Origin: Hyphomicrobiales bacterium
Lineage (GTDB): Bacteria > Pseudomonadota > Alphaproteobacteria > Rhizobiales > Rhizobiaceae
NCBI GenBank assembly: GCA_900466605.1
Contig: UBMU01000021.1
Coordinates: 1-64,000 of the forward strand
Length of the DNA: 64,000 bases
Direction: 5' to 3'
Position numbers and translations under genes: made by a program. This document shows positions 24,983-34,112 of this stretch, one piece after another. Within the stretch, counting starts at the first letter, position 1. Every line of letters starts with the position of its first letter. Under the pieces are notes generated by a model, which was not told the DNA's origin, ran no database searches, and saw nothing but the letters and a program-made list of their open reading frames with translations.

Positions 24983-26812
24983 ATGCTCCTTTTTCTCCTT
25001 GCCTATCTCGGCGGTGTACTGACGATTGTCAGTCCCTGCATATTGCCAGTATTGCCTTTCGTTTTCGCGCGCGTCGGCCAGCCCTTCCTTCGCAGCACGC
25101 TTCCGATGCTCGTTGGTATGGCAGCGACCTTTGCGGCCGTGGCAACACTTGCTGCAGTTGGTGGCGGTTGGGCGGTACAGGCCAATGAGTATGGCCGATA
25201 CGCCGCGCTCACGCTGCTCGCCGCCTTCGGCGTGATCCTACTTTTTCCGGCGCTCTCCGACCATCTGACGCGACCGCTCGTTTCTCTGGGAGCGAGGCTG
25301 TCACAATCGGCGAATAGCAAGACTCGCAAGGGCGGCTCTGCGGTTATCGCGTCCTTGTTGCTTGGCGTCGCGACAGGGCTCCTTTGGGCCCCATGCGCAG
25401 GACCGGTCCTTGGACTTATCCTCACAGGAGCAGCACTTCAGGGAGCCAGTATTGGAACCACGCTCCTGCTGCTTGCTTATGCGCTCGGCGCTGCCACTTC
25501 GCTGGCGCTTGCACTCCTTGTCGGCGGCAGGGTCTATCAGGCGATGAAGCGATCTCTTGGCGTCGGGCAGTGGCTGCGAGGCGGTGTCGGCGTAGCGGTT
25601 CTGGTTGCTGTCGTCGCGATCGCCATGGGCCTCGATACCGGCTTCCTGACGCGGGCTTCACTCGCCAGCACGGCCTCCCTGGAGCAGGGACTGATCGACA
25701 AGTTCCAGACGCAGGATCACGGTAAGCCTTCATCGGTTGTGATGAGCAAGGACGATACGGGCGCCATGATGAGCGGCAACCCCGCCATGATGAGCAGTTC
25801 GAACACGATGATGATGCAGGCAAAACCCAAAGCTGCTGCAGATGCGCTCCCGATCGAAGGGACGCTGCCTTCCCTGGATGGCGCGGTTCAGTGGCTCAAT
25901 TCGCCAGCTCTTTCGGTACAGGGGCTTAAAGGCAAGGTGGTCCTCGTCGACTTCTGGACCTACTCCTGCATAAATTGCATCCGCGCCATTCCCTATGTCA
26001 AAGCCTGGGCCGAAAAGTACAAGGATCGGGGTCTTGTGGTCATCGGGGTACATTCACCGGAATTTGCCTTCGAGAAGAACATCGAGAATGTGAAGAAGGC
26101 CGTCGCCGACCTCGGTATCACCTATCCGGTTGCGATCGACAACGACTATGCGATCTGGCGCGCCTTCGACAATCAATATTGGCCGGCACACTATTTTGTT
26201 GATGCCGAGGGTCACGTTCGACACCACCATTTCGGCGAGGGAGAATACGATCAGTCCGAACGAGTAATCCAACAGCTTCTGGCTGAGGCTGGAAAAACCG
26301 GAGTGTCCGGCGATATCGTCCAGGTGAAGGCCGCGGGCGCACAAGCGGCGTCGGATGAGAACGATGTCCAGTCGCCAGAGACCTATGTCGGTTGGCAACG
26401 GTCGGAAAACTTCGTGGATGCAAAGGGCACCGTCAATGATACGCCGCATGTCTATGCGGCAGCGACACCGCGGTTGAACGAATGGGGTCTGACCGGAAAT
26501 TGGACAGTCGGTGCAGAAAATGCGGGGCTGAACGACAAGGAGGGCAGCATCTACTATCGCTTCCACGCGCGCGACCTACATCTGGTGCTTGGTCCAGCGA
26601 TGGAAGGAAAGCCGGTGCGCTTCCAGGTGACGATAGACGGCAAGCCTCCGGGTGCCAGCCACGGTGTCGATACCGACGCCGCCGGAATCGGTACGGTGAC
26701 AAGTCAACGGCTCTATCAACTCGTGCGAGAGGCTGGATCGGTCGCAGATCACACGTTCGAGATCCGGTTCCTGGATCCAGGTGTCCAAGCTTACGCGTTT
26801 ACTTTTGGCTAG
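24983..26812 (+). CDS. DipZ-like CcdA-thioredoxin membrane protein
   Basis: A 609-residue three-part protein. Residues 1-225 form a CcdA/DsbD-type membrane domain with the redox pair Cys19 (SPCILPVLPF) and Cys138 (WAPCAGPVLG). Residues 250-282 are a Met-rich linker with eight Met. Residues about 290-440 form a thioredoxin/TlpA domain with active site Cys329-Ile-Asn-Cys332. The C-terminal 150 residues resemble the carbohydrate-binding-like domain found at the end of mycobacterial DipZ. It would carry electrons from cytoplasmic thioredoxin across the membrane. Lying between msrB and msrA, both one-Cys enzymes, its thioredoxin domain is the likely direct reductant. An upstream TTG at 24968 is an unlikely alternative start. 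Confidence 0.85.
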   Translation: MLLFLLAYLGGVLTIVSPCILPVLPFVFARVGQPFLRSTLPMLVGMAATFAAVATLAAVGGGWAVQANEYGRYAALTLLAAFGVILLFPALSDHLTRPLVSLGARLSQSANSKTRKGGSAVIASLLLGVATGLLWAPCAGPVLGLILTGAALQGASIGTTLLLLAYALGAATSLALALLVGGRVYQAMKRSLGVGQWLRGGVGVAVLVAVVAIAMGLDTGFLTRASLASTASLEQGLIDKFQTQDHGKPSSVVMSKDDTGAMMSGNPAMMSSSNTMMMQAKPKAAADALPIEGTLPSLDGAVQWLNSPALSVQGLKGKVVLVDFWTYSCINCIRAIPYVKAWAEKYKDRGLVVIGVHSPEFAFEKNIENVKKAVADLGITYPVAIDNDYAIWRAFDNQYWPAHYFVDAEGHVRHHHFGEGEYDQSERVIQQLLAEAGKTGVSGDIVQVKAAGAQAASDENDVQSPETYVGWQRSENFVDAKGTVNDTPHVYAAATPRLNEWGLTGNWTVGAENAGLNDKEGSIYYRFHARDLHLVLGPAMEGKPVRFQVTIDGKPPGASHGVDTDAAGIGTVTSQRLYQLVREAGSVADHTFEIRFLDPGVQAYAFTFG

Positions 26813-26826
26813 AGGAGATCGTTACG

Positions 26827-27552
26827 ATGCGCAGTTCCGGCAAGAAGGTAGGAAGCTCTCTGGGGCCCGCCATTTTCGGCGCGGTGGCGCTGGCAAGCGT
26901 CGGCGTGGGTCTCGTGTTGACGGTGTCGGCCGCGGAGGAGGCAACGGTGATCCCGGCGCCGGTCCAAGACGAGCCGACCGGCGGCGCCTCCGAAACCGCG
27001 GTTTTCGCCGGCGGCTGCTTCTGGGGTGTCCAGGGCGTGTTCCAGCATGTCAAAGGGGTCGCGAGCGCGACATCGGGCTATGCCGGCGGCCCGCGGTCCT
27101 CGGCACAGTACGAGACGGTCGGCACGGGTTCGACGGGGCACGCTGAATCCGTGGAGATCGTCTTTGATCCAAGTAAGGTCAGCTACGGCCATCTGCTCCA
27201 GATCTACTTTTCGGTAGCGCACGACCCAACGCAACTCAATCGCCAGGGGCCGGATACGGGCACCCAGTATCGCTCGGCGATCTTCCCGCAGACCGACGCG
27301 CAGTCCAAAGTCGCCAAGGCCTACATCGGCCAGTTGAATCATGCCCGCGTCTATGATGCTGCGATCGTCACCAAGATCGAGCCAGGCAAGAGCTTCTATC
27401 CGGCAGAGGCCTATCATCAGAATTTTCTGACGAACAATCCGACCTACCCGTATATCGTGATCAACGATCTTCCAAAGATCGAGAACCTCAAGCGGCTATT
27501 TCCTGAGGACTTCCGGCGCGATCCGGTTCTGGTCGCAGCCGGTGGCAATTGA
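26827..27552 (+). CDS. msrA: membrane-anchored or exported methionine-S-sulfoxide reductase
   Basis: A 241-residue MsrA with an N-terminal hydrophobic segment (about residues 14-35, ending SAAEE) that acts as signal or anchor. The catalytic Cys64 is in GGCFWG, followed by YETVGTGSTGHAE, the usual substrate-pocket region, and EAYHQNFL. Cys64 is the only cysteine; the C-terminal resolving cysteines of E. coli-type MsrA are absent. The ATG at 26827 follows GAGGAG 14 bp after the dipZ-like stop; an open frame extends far upstream but is inside that gene. Together with msrB and the CcdA-thioredoxin protein it makes a self-contained envelope Met-repair unit. Confidence 0.9.
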   Translation: MRSSGKKVGSSLGPAIFGAVALASVGVGLVLTVSAAEEATVIPAPVQDEPTGGASETAVFAGGCFWGVQGVFQHVKGVASATSGYAGGPRSSAQYETVGTGSTGHAESVEIVFDPSKVSYGHLLQIYFSVAHDPTQLNRQGPDTGTQYRSAIFPQTDAQSKVAKAYIGQLNHARVYDAAIVTKIEPGKSFYPAEAYHQNFLTNNPTYPYIVINDLPKIENLKRLFPEDFRRDPVLVAAGGN

Positions 27553-27572
27553 CGGCGCGGCTAAGCCGAGTT

Positions 27573-28014
27573 TTACGGAGCCCGGATGCCGGAGGCAATC
27601 AGCAATGGCAAAACGGCATCCATCATGAATTTCAAGGCCGCAGCGTCTTTCGCCTCGTCCAGTGATGCCTCGAACTCCGCGAGTTCTATCCCCGCGATCT
27701 GTTGTGCGGGAATCCTTTCGAAGATGCCACGCAACGTCTCCGGAAGGAGGCCGCATTCAACAGCATATGCCGCAGGCACGTAGCCTGGTTCGAGGACGTC
27801 CCGGTGCCATATCCTTGATGGCATCAAGGTGACCGAGCCGGACATTTTTCTTGATACCCTCGCCAAGGGCGGTTCCGGCTACCACGTCTTTGGCAAAACT
27901 GCGGTAAAAATCGCACTGATGCGAAGGGGAACCTAACACAACGGCTGCTTGGCGATTATCGCAGCGGCACGATGTCTGAAGCTTGCAGCCAACATTCCCG
28001 ATCTTCGCGAGCAT
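27573..28014 (-). pseudogene. arginase/ureohydrolase-like C-terminal remnant, frameshifted
   Basis: The minus strand at 27573-27815 reads HRDVLEPGYVPAAYAVECGL followed by LPETLRGIFERIPAQQ and IAGIELAEFEASLDE. This resembles the D-x-LDPGYxPA...GGL...ExxxI...GIExxE arrangement of the arginase/agmatinase family C-terminus, though the metal-ligand Asp pair is not intact. Upstream the likely continuation is in another frame (about 27757-28014), starting at an ATG at 28014. No intact frame joins them. Identification is by motif recall only; it is clearly not a working gene. Confidence 0.4.
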
Positions 28015-28016
28015 TG

Positions 28017-28029
28017 ACTAAAAATTAGT
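28017..28029. promoter_or_regulatory. small palindrome ACTAA-AAA-TTAGT before MFS gene
   Basis: A 5+5 bp perfect inverted repeat with 3-bp spacer, about 43 bp upstream of the preferred MFS start and 3 bp from the start of the remnant on the other strand. The position suits an operator; the length is short enough to be chance. Confidence 0.25.
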
Positions 28030-28071
28030 TTGGTCATTCTCTTGGCATGCTTCTCCATGGGGTCGATGAGT

Positions 28072-29235
28072 ATGAAAGCGGCTACGATTTGCGGAGCCAT
28101 CATCATCGGGACCGCATCTCTGCTGTCTCTTGGCGTGCTGCCGATCCTACTCGGCGGGTTGAACGATGCGGGCCTATTGAGCAAGGCAGGCATCGGCCAG
28201 GCGGCGACGCTCGAATTGCTCGGTCTGACATTGGGGGCAACTGTTGGCGGCTACTGGATGGCGCGCGGCGCCATGCGCCTGAAGACCGCTGCGACCGCGC
28301 TCGGACTGGTGGCGGTCAACGTAGCGAATGCACACGCTGAGACAACAGCCGCCGTTTTTCTCGACCGGGCCGTCGCCGGACTGCTTGCGGGACTTCTCTT
28401 TGGAGCGGCGAACGCGATCATCGTCCGTTCGAACAATCCGGACAGGCTGACCGGGATCCTCTGCGGTGCATCCGTGGTGCCACAGATCGGACTTGCATAT
28501 CTTTTCCCCGTTCTTTTGATCCCGACTTTCGGGGTGGCGGCGGGGCTTTACGCACTCGCTGTGGGGGCTCTGGTCGCAGCACTCTTCGCCGTCACCCTGG
28601 TGGACAAAGTCAGCGTTCTTGAGCGCGCAGAGCGAACCGGAAATCGTTTCAGCGGAGCAGTGATGTTGTTCGGCGGCGCAACCGTCCTTCAAGCCGCCGG
28701 GCTTGGTGCGGCTTGGACCTATATCGAGCGCGTTGCAACTCAGCACGGTCTAGGCCCTTCCGTGATCGGCTTGGCTTTTTCTGCCAGTCTTGCCAGCCAG
28801 GTGGCCGCATCATGGCTCTCGGCATGGCTCGTTCCGAGCATGGCCAAATGGCCAAGCCTTTTAGTGCTTGTTCTGATGCAGGCAGGGTTCATCGCGCTCG
28901 CCATCCTCACCGATGCGCCGACGGCATTCATAATTGCGATCTGCGCCTTTGCCAGCGCCGCATGTGCGCTGCAGGCTTTTCAGATGGCCGAGATCGTCCG
29001 GCTTGACGCGACACGAAGAGCGGCGGTTCTCATCTTGCCGATGATCCTCTTTGGAAACGGGCTCGGTCCTTTGATCGCCTCATTCGCGACGACGGAAGTC
29101 AACGTGCTCGGCGGCGGCTGGGCCGCTGTTGCCATGACAGCGGCATCACTTCTTCTCTATGTTTCCTGTGCCCTTTTCGCCGCCCGGCGAGGGACGAGGG
29201 CTACGTTGGAAGCTGAGGCCCCGCTTGGAAGCTAA
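28072..29235 (+). CDS. MFS transporter
   Basis: A 387-residue hydrophobic protein with about 12 predicted transmembrane segments, consistent with a major facilitator. It has a weak A-like motif region (GGYWMARGAMRLKTAATALG) and a long inner loop around residue 190 (VDKVSVLERAERTGNR). Several starts are possible (TTG 28030, ATG 28057, 28066, 28072); the last, with GGGG upstream, is used. No substrate can be assigned. It is alone, convergent with the large regulator downstream. Confidence 0.7.
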   Translation: MKAATICGAIIIGTASLLSLGVLPILLGGLNDAGLLSKAGIGQAATLELLGLTLGATVGGYWMARGAMRLKTAATALGLVAVNVANAHAETTAAVFLDRAVAGLLAGLLFGAANAIIVRSNNPDRLTGILCGASVVPQIGLAYLFPVLLIPTFGVAAGLYALAVGALVAALFAVTLVDKVSVLERAERTGNRFSGAVMLFGGATVLQAAGLGAAWTYIERVATQHGLGPSVIGLAFSASLASQVAASWLSAWLVPSMAKWPSLLVLVLMQAGFIALAILTDAPTAFIIAICAFASAACALQAFQMAEIVRLDATRRAAVLILPMILFGNGLGPLIASFATTEVNVLGGGWAAVAMTAASLLLYVSCALFAARRGTRATLEAEAPLGS

Positions 29236-29252
29236 TTGTTGTGCGTGCGCGG

Positions 29253-32021
29253 TCAGCAGGCAGCGAGCACGTCCGCTGCGTAGCGAAGGTCCGCGTTCTC
29301 GTGAGAGCCGAGAAAGCGTTCTATCAACGGCTCCAGAAGGGCGTGGGCGGCCGGAACCTGCTGCTGGCGGATCCTGAGACGCGCAAGGCTCAGTGTAGCT
29401 CGTATTTCCCACGCTACCGCACCTGCCGACTGGGATAGTGCGAGCGCGCGTAAAAAGAGCCTCTCGGCTTCCGTAATTCTTTTTGCAAAAAGATGATGCT
29501 CCCCGGCCGCGCGAAAGTGCTCTGGGGCACACCAATGCTGAGGAACGGTCTCGATACGCTGGAGGTCCTCACATCTGTGAAAGCAGCAATGGATGCTCGT
29601 CATCATGTCCGCATGTGACGCAACGTGAGGCATCCAATCGATCGGCGCCGCGTCGAACGACCTGCCACCTTCGCGAAGGCGTTCCGAGGCTTCCCGGGCA
29701 CTCGGAACATATCTTGACCAGCCCGGATTCCTGTACTCGCTCGCCATTCGTTCGTGCAGCTTCAGGCTGCCCATTGCCCTATCCATGTTACCGGCCCAGA
29801 GATTAACCCACATGTCGCACCACGCCACCCACGCGATCGTCGGAACATGTCCTCCCTCCTGCGCCGACCGATGAGCGTCCTCCATCTCCGCCAACGCCGA
29901 TGCGAATTCGCCTCGAAGCCAGAGCGTGCGAGAGCGAATTGCGCGAACGCTCGGGACGTGCTCGAAGGAGATCGAAGTCCCAGGTTTTGCCCGTGAGGCG
30001 AGATCAAGCGAGCGATCGCATTCACGCACCGCGGCTTCGAAATCGGAGTCATAGTGTCTGACATAGGCGTTGAGATAGTGCGCCGTCAGAATGGAGTCGG
30101 AATCCTGCATGCGTTGGGCAAGTTCGAAGGCTGCGGATCCGTATGTCTTTAGATTTTCGACATTCGCTCCGGTCAATGCCCCCGTGGTGAGCGTCACGAG
30201 CGCGCTCATCTGAAAGGTCGGTGCGTTCAAGCGCTTCGAAAGTTGGAGGGATCGCGATCCAATCTTTTCGATCAAGTCAATGAAGTTCGGCGGATCAAGT
30301 GGCTGGGTTTCGAGCAGCATCTCCGCCGTGTGGCAACACACGCGCATCTCACACCACAAGACGTCTTCGTTCTGCGGGGTGGGACGGGCCATTCGGAGCG
30401 TTTCGATTGCCCGGTGTACGAACTCCAATCTGATGTTCAGAGACTTACAGAGTCTGATGCCCTCAGCCATTAATTTAAGTGCGGCATTCCAGTCGCAGTT
30501 TCGCACTGACCAATCGTGTGCTGCTCGCCAATCGTCCAGGATGCCGCTATGGCTTCGCTTGATGTCCTCATCCGGCGTGGATTGCTGATTTGTGATCGTC
30601 ATCCGGAGCAAGGTGTGATCTACGAAACGTGCGTAGACAGGGGGCGCCTCTTCACCTTCCAGCAGCTTTAGCCTTGCATAGACACGCATTGTCTCAAGGA
30701 AGCGGAACGACGCGATCTCTCCACTGAAATCGACAGCGAGGAGGGACTTCGCCGTTAGATTAGCCAGCGCGTGATGAATGGTGCCACCAAGCAATGTGTC
30801 ATCTCCGACGACAGCTTCCGCATCATCGGCCGTGAAACGCCCGGGAAATACGCCAAGGCTGCGCATGACCAACGCCTCTTCCTCGCTCAGAGTATCGTAG
30901 CTCCAGTCGAGTGCCGCCTGCAGCGTCCGGTGCTTCGGCAGAGCGGTGCGAGCGCCCCCTATCAGGACGGTGAACCGATCGTCGAGCCGCTTCGCGAGTT
31001 CGGAGATTGTCATGGTATCGCTCGTCGCCGCAGCAAGTTCTATGGCGAGAGGGCTTCCGTCCAGTCGCCGACAAACCTCCCCCAGCAGAGACGCGTTGGC
31101 GTCTCCGACAGCGAATGCGAGCGAGCGTCGGCTCGCAGCCTCGGCGAACATCTGGATTGCGGCGTAATCCATCGCCGACTGCGCGGTCAGCACGGCACCC
31201 TCAGGCGGACAATTCAGGGGTTCAAGAGGGAAGACGCACTCGCCCGGGACACGCAATGGTTCCCGGCTAGTGGCGAGAATCGAAACCCCTTCAGTTGTGG
31301 CCGTCAGCCTTGCGACGAATGCCGCCACATGACCTACAACATGTTCGCAGTTGTCGAGGACAAGCAGGATCGTGCGGCCCCTCAGGGCGTGCTCGATATG
31401 GGCAGGGACGTCGTTTGGATTCCCATCGAGTTCGAGTGCCTCGAAAAGCCGTGCTCCCACGTGAAGAGATGACACGGAAGTCGAGAAGTCAACGAACACG
31501 CATTCGGCGCCCGCATTCTCGCATTGTTCCGCGATGGCCGCCAGCGCAATTGCGGTCTTTCCGATGCCCGCCGAACCAGTAATCGTCACGATCCTATGTG
31601 TGGCGACTGCTTCTGAGAGGCGCACCAGCGCCTCGGCCCTACCGAAGAGGGTAGTGAGCTGTCGCGGAACCACGTGGGGTGGCTTCGTCGTGATCCCTTC
31701 CTCCTTAGGCGAGAAAGGGCCAGCGAATACATATCCCTCACGAGGCACTGTCGTGATGTCGAATGACACGTCCGAGCCGCCCGAGAGCGCTTTGCGGAGC
31801 GCCACGATGTGTACGCGAAGGTTCACGTCCGCAACGTGCAAGCCGGACCAACCGGCTGCCATGAGTTCCTTCTGGGTAACGACCTGACCAGGGCGCTCAA
31901 CCAGGGCCACCAACACCCGGCAGGCTCGCGCCCCGACGTTCAGGCGGATGCCGTCGCGCCGCAACTCGAGCCGCATGGGATCGAGTTCAAAAGGGCCGAA
32001 TGTGAACCGTTGCACTGACAC
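29253..32021 (-). CDS. winged-helix / NTPase / TPR transcriptional regulator
   Basis: A 922-residue regulator. Residues about 5-100 form an OmpR/PhoB-type winged helix (FGPFELDPMRLELRRDG ... VNLRVHIVALRKAL ... TVPREGYVF). An NB-ARC-like ATPase follows, with Walker A GSAGIGKT at 149-156, a Walker B-like LLVLDNCEHV, and LATSREPLRVPGE. The C-terminal half is helical and TPR-like. This resembles the LuxR/SARP/MalT-like STAND NTPase regulators in design. The GTG at 32021, with GGAG at suitable spacing, is preferred over the GTG at 32084. It is divergent from the GlcG/SDR operon and a direct repeat lies between them. Confidence 0.8.
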   Translation of the reverse strand: MSVQRFTFGPFELDPMRLELRRDGIRLNVGARACRVLVALVERPGQVVTQKELMAAGWSGLHVADVNLRVHIVALRKALSGGSDVSFDITTVPREGYVFAGPFSPKEEGITTKPPHVVPRQLTTLFGRAEALVRLSEAVATHRIVTITGSAGIGKTAIALAAIAEQCENAGAECVFVDFSTSVSSLHVGARLFEALELDGNPNDVPAHIEHALRGRTILLVLDNCEHVVGHVAAFVARLTATTEGVSILATSREPLRVPGECVFPLEPLNCPPEGAVLTAQSAMDYAAIQMFAEAASRRSLAFAVGDANASLLGEVCRRLDGSPLAIELAAATSDTMTISELAKRLDDRFTVLIGGARTALPKHRTLQAALDWSYDTLSEEEALVMRSLGVFPGRFTADDAEAVVGDDTLLGGTIHHALANLTAKSLLAVDFSGEIASFRFLETMRVYARLKLLEGEEAPPVYARFVDHTLLRMTITNQQSTPDEDIKRSHSGILDDWRAAHDWSVRNCDWNAALKLMAEGIRLCKSLNIRLEFVHRAIETLRMARPTPQNEDVLWCEMRVCCHTAEMLLETQPLDPPNFIDLIEKIGSRSLQLSKRLNAPTFQMSALVTLTTGALTGANVENLKTYGSAAFELAQRMQDSDSILTAHYLNAYVRHYDSDFEAAVRECDRSLDLASRAKPGTSISFEHVPSVRAIRSRTLWLRGEFASALAEMEDAHRSAQEGGHVPTIAWVAWCDMWVNLWAGNMDRAMGSLKLHERMASEYRNPGWSRYVPSAREASERLREGGRSFDAAPIDWMPHVASHADMMTSIHCCFHRCEDLQRIETVPQHWCAPEHFRAAGEHHLFAKRITEAERLFLRALALSQSAGAVAWEIRATLSLARLRIRQQQVPAAHALLEPLIERFLGSHENADLRYAADVLAAC

Positions 32022-32155
32022 GACGGGCTCCACGACAACGATCCTGTAGATACCGGAAGACCGAAAGGGCGACAAGGGTGGCACCCACGCCGAGGTGGCC
32101 GCCGAAGCCTCGGGCCGCGACCTTCCCTGGGACGTTGGATACGCACAGCTTCCAC

Positions 32156-32172
32156 CTTAACAACTCTTAACA
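32156..32172. promoter_or_regulatory. direct repeat CTTAACA-N3-CTTAACA between regulator and operon
   Basis: Two identical 7-mers with a 10-bp period, on one face of the helix. That is the classic arrangement for tandem binding by OmpR/PhoB-type winged helices. It lies 76 bp upstream of the GlcG-like gene and 134 bp upstream of the regulator's preferred start. Confidence 0.45.
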
Positions 32173-32248
32173 GCTACCAACTTGAAGCGAATGCGCTGCC
32201 GCTCAAGAGTCTGACCATCGAACACGATGAGACGAAAGGGGGATGAAA

Positions 32249-32662
32249 ATGTCGATTTCGGCTCACAACGCGCAGGCGATCCTCGATCATGCTGAGGCCA
32301 AGGCTCGGGAGATGGGACTTGCGGCGATTATCGCCATCCTGGACGAGGGCGGGCACCTGAAGGCCTTTCATCGCATGGACGGAGCCGTACTCGGATCCAT
32401 TGACATCGCGATGCGGAAGGCTCGGACTGCGGTGCTCTTCCAATGCAATAGCGAGGATGTCTGGGACTATTTGAAGCCCGGCGCTCCCGCGCCCCATCTC
32501 GAGTTAAGCAATGGCGGGCTGGCACCCTACGCGGGCGGCATAGCGCTCAAATGTCCGAATGGCGGGCTGGCCGGGTCGCTCGGGGTTTCGGGCGGAACCA
32601 TCGAACAGGACACAAAGATCGCCAAGGCCGGGCTCGCGGCCTTCGAGGCGACACTACGCTGA
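32249..32662 (+). CDS. GlcG/HbpS-family (DUF336) protein
   Basis: A 137-residue protein with the GlcG/HbpS fold signature: ISAHNAQAILDHAEAKAREMGL, then IAILDEGGHLKAFHRMDGA and DIAMRKARTAV, and a C-terminal G-x-x-G-SLGVSGGT-x-xQD segment. Family members bind heme or small ligands and are often found with oxidoreductases; function is not established. ATG at 32243 and 32249 are both in frame; AAAGGGGG is correctly spaced only for the second. It is the first gene of an operon with two SDRs and a SnoaL-like protein. Confidence 0.78.
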   Translation: MSISAHNAQAILDHAEAKAREMGLAAIIAILDEGGHLKAFHRMDGAVLGSIDIAMRKARTAVLFQCNSEDVWDYLKPGAPAPHLELSNGGLAPYAGGIALKCPNGGLAGSLGVSGGTIEQDTKIAKAGLAAFEATLR

Positions 32663-32694
32663 CCATAAACCTGCGAGCACGAAGGGAAAATGAC

Positions 32695-33507
32695 ATGGGA
32701 AAGACAATCCTCATTACTGGTGCTGGTTCAGGCTTCGGCAAGGCGGCAGCCATCGGGATGGCAAAGAACGGCCACAACATCATCGCGACCTGCCAGGTCT
32801 CGCCAATGGTAACTGCCATGCGCGAGGAAGTGGCCAAGTTGGATCTCGCTGGGCGTATCCGTGTCGAACGCCTCGATCTCACCGATCCCTACGACATCAA
32901 ACAGGCGCAGGGATGGGACTTCGATGTCCTCTGGAACAATGCGGGACAGGGAGAACCGGGTCCGGTCTGGGAAATCCCCGTCGACATCGTCCGCCGCAAC
33001 TTCGAAATGAATGTTTTCCTCCCACTGACGCTTACACAGGGCGTTGTTCAGCGCTGGATCCGCGAAGGCAAGCACCACGGAAAGAAGGTGGTATTCACGT
33101 CCTCGATGGGCGGCCTTTTTACCCCGGCAAATTGGGGGACCTACGTCTCCACGAAGCATGCTCTGGAATCCATTGCGGAGGCGCTGCAGCAGGAACTCGC
33201 TGCCTACGGTATCAAGATCCAGACCATCAATCCCGGCGCCTACTACACAGGCTACAACGAGACGATGGCCGACAATCCGTTCCGGTGGATGGATGACAGC
33301 AAGAACTTCACCAAGCGTGCCGATCTCCGGAAGGGCTTCGACGCCTTCTTCGCGACACCTGAAGGCAAGATGGATCCGCAGGAGATGATCGATCGCATGA
33401 TCGAGATTGTTCCGGCCGACACGGGCAAGTTCCGCAACGTATGCCCGAAGGTAATAGAGGACATGCTGAAGGATCACCAGTTCAAGGCTTGGGAGGCGCA
33501 GATCTAA
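32695..33507 (+). CDS. SDR-family oxidoreductase
   Basis: A 270-residue short-chain dehydrogenase. The cofactor motif is TGAGSGFG near the N-terminus, NNAG is in the middle, and the catalytic residues are Ser in FTSSMGG and Tyr/Lys in YVSTK. The frame extends upstream through the GlcG gene, but the ATG at 32695, 33 bp after it, begins right before the first beta-strand and is chosen. Substrate unknown. It is probably controlled by the divergent winged-helix/NTPase regulator. Confidence 0.82.
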   Translation: MGKTILITGAGSGFGKAAAIGMAKNGHNIIATCQVSPMVTAMREEVAKLDLAGRIRVERLDLTDPYDIKQAQGWDFDVLWNNAGQGEPGPVWEIPVDIVRRNFEMNVFLPLTLTQGVVQRWIREGKHHGKKVVFTSSMGGLFTPANWGTYVSTKHALESIAEALQQELAAYGIKIQTINPGAYYTGYNETMADNPFRWMDDSKNFTKRADLRKGFDAFFATPEGKMDPQEMIDRMIEIVPADTGKFRNVCPKVIEDMLKDHQFKAWEAQI

Positions 33508-33594
33508 ATTTGAAATAAGGCGGCGTTGCCCCAGCCGCTCAACTCTGCCGCCGGGATGGGCCCGTTGGCAAACAACTTCCCAAGGAGTTCCGGC

Positions 33595-34098
33595 ATGAGC
33601 AGCAACAGCAAGCTATCGGTGGCGACTCTGGGCAGTGTCGCGTGTGCGGCCGCCATTTTACTCTGCATTGCTGTCGGAGGTGCCGCCGCTGCCGACGAGG
33701 CCACGAACAAGGCGACCGTGCAGAAGGCGTTCGACGCCTGGGCGGCGGGCACTGGAAGCCCGTACGACCTTCTGACCGACAACGTGACCTGGACGATCAC
33801 GGGCAACTCTGCCGCCTCCAAGTCCTATGGCGGCCGTGACGCTTTCATCAACGAGGTGATCAAGCCGTTCAACGTGCGGATGAGTGTCGGTCTCAAGCCG
33901 ACGATCCGGAACATGTACGCCGACGGAGATACCGTCATCGTGTTCTTCGACGCCGCCGGAACAGCAAAGGATGGCCAGCCGTACAAGAACACCTATGCGT
34001 GGTTCCTCGATCTCGATGGCGGCAAGATCGTAAAGGCGTCGGCTTTCTTCGACAGCATTGCGTTCAACAAGCTTTGGGCAGTGCCAGCCGCTGACTAG
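33595..34098 (+). CDS. exported SnoaL/NTF2-like protein
   Basis: A 167-residue protein with a Sec signal peptide (hydrophobic core AAAILLCIAVGGAAA, cleavage near AAA-DEA). An NTF2-like alpha+beta domain follows, with the opening helix TVQKAFDAWAAGTGSPYDLL and strand VTWTITGNS, as in SnoaL-type polyketide cyclase and limonene-epoxide hydrolase-like proteins. AAGGAG precedes the ATG at 33595; an upstream frame to 33526 is rejected for lack of a signal-peptide fit. Enzymatic role unknown. It is flanked by two SDR genes. Confidence 0.75.
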   Translation: MSSNSKLSVATLGSVACAAAILLCIAVGGAAAADEATNKATVQKAFDAWAAGTGSPYDLLTDNVTWTITGNSAASKSYGGRDAFINEVIKPFNVRMSVGLKPTIRNMYADGDTVIVFFDAAGTAKDGQPYKNTYAWFLDLDGGKIVKASAFFDSIAFNKLWAVPAAD

Positions 34099-34112
34099 AA
34101 AAGGAGGCCCAC

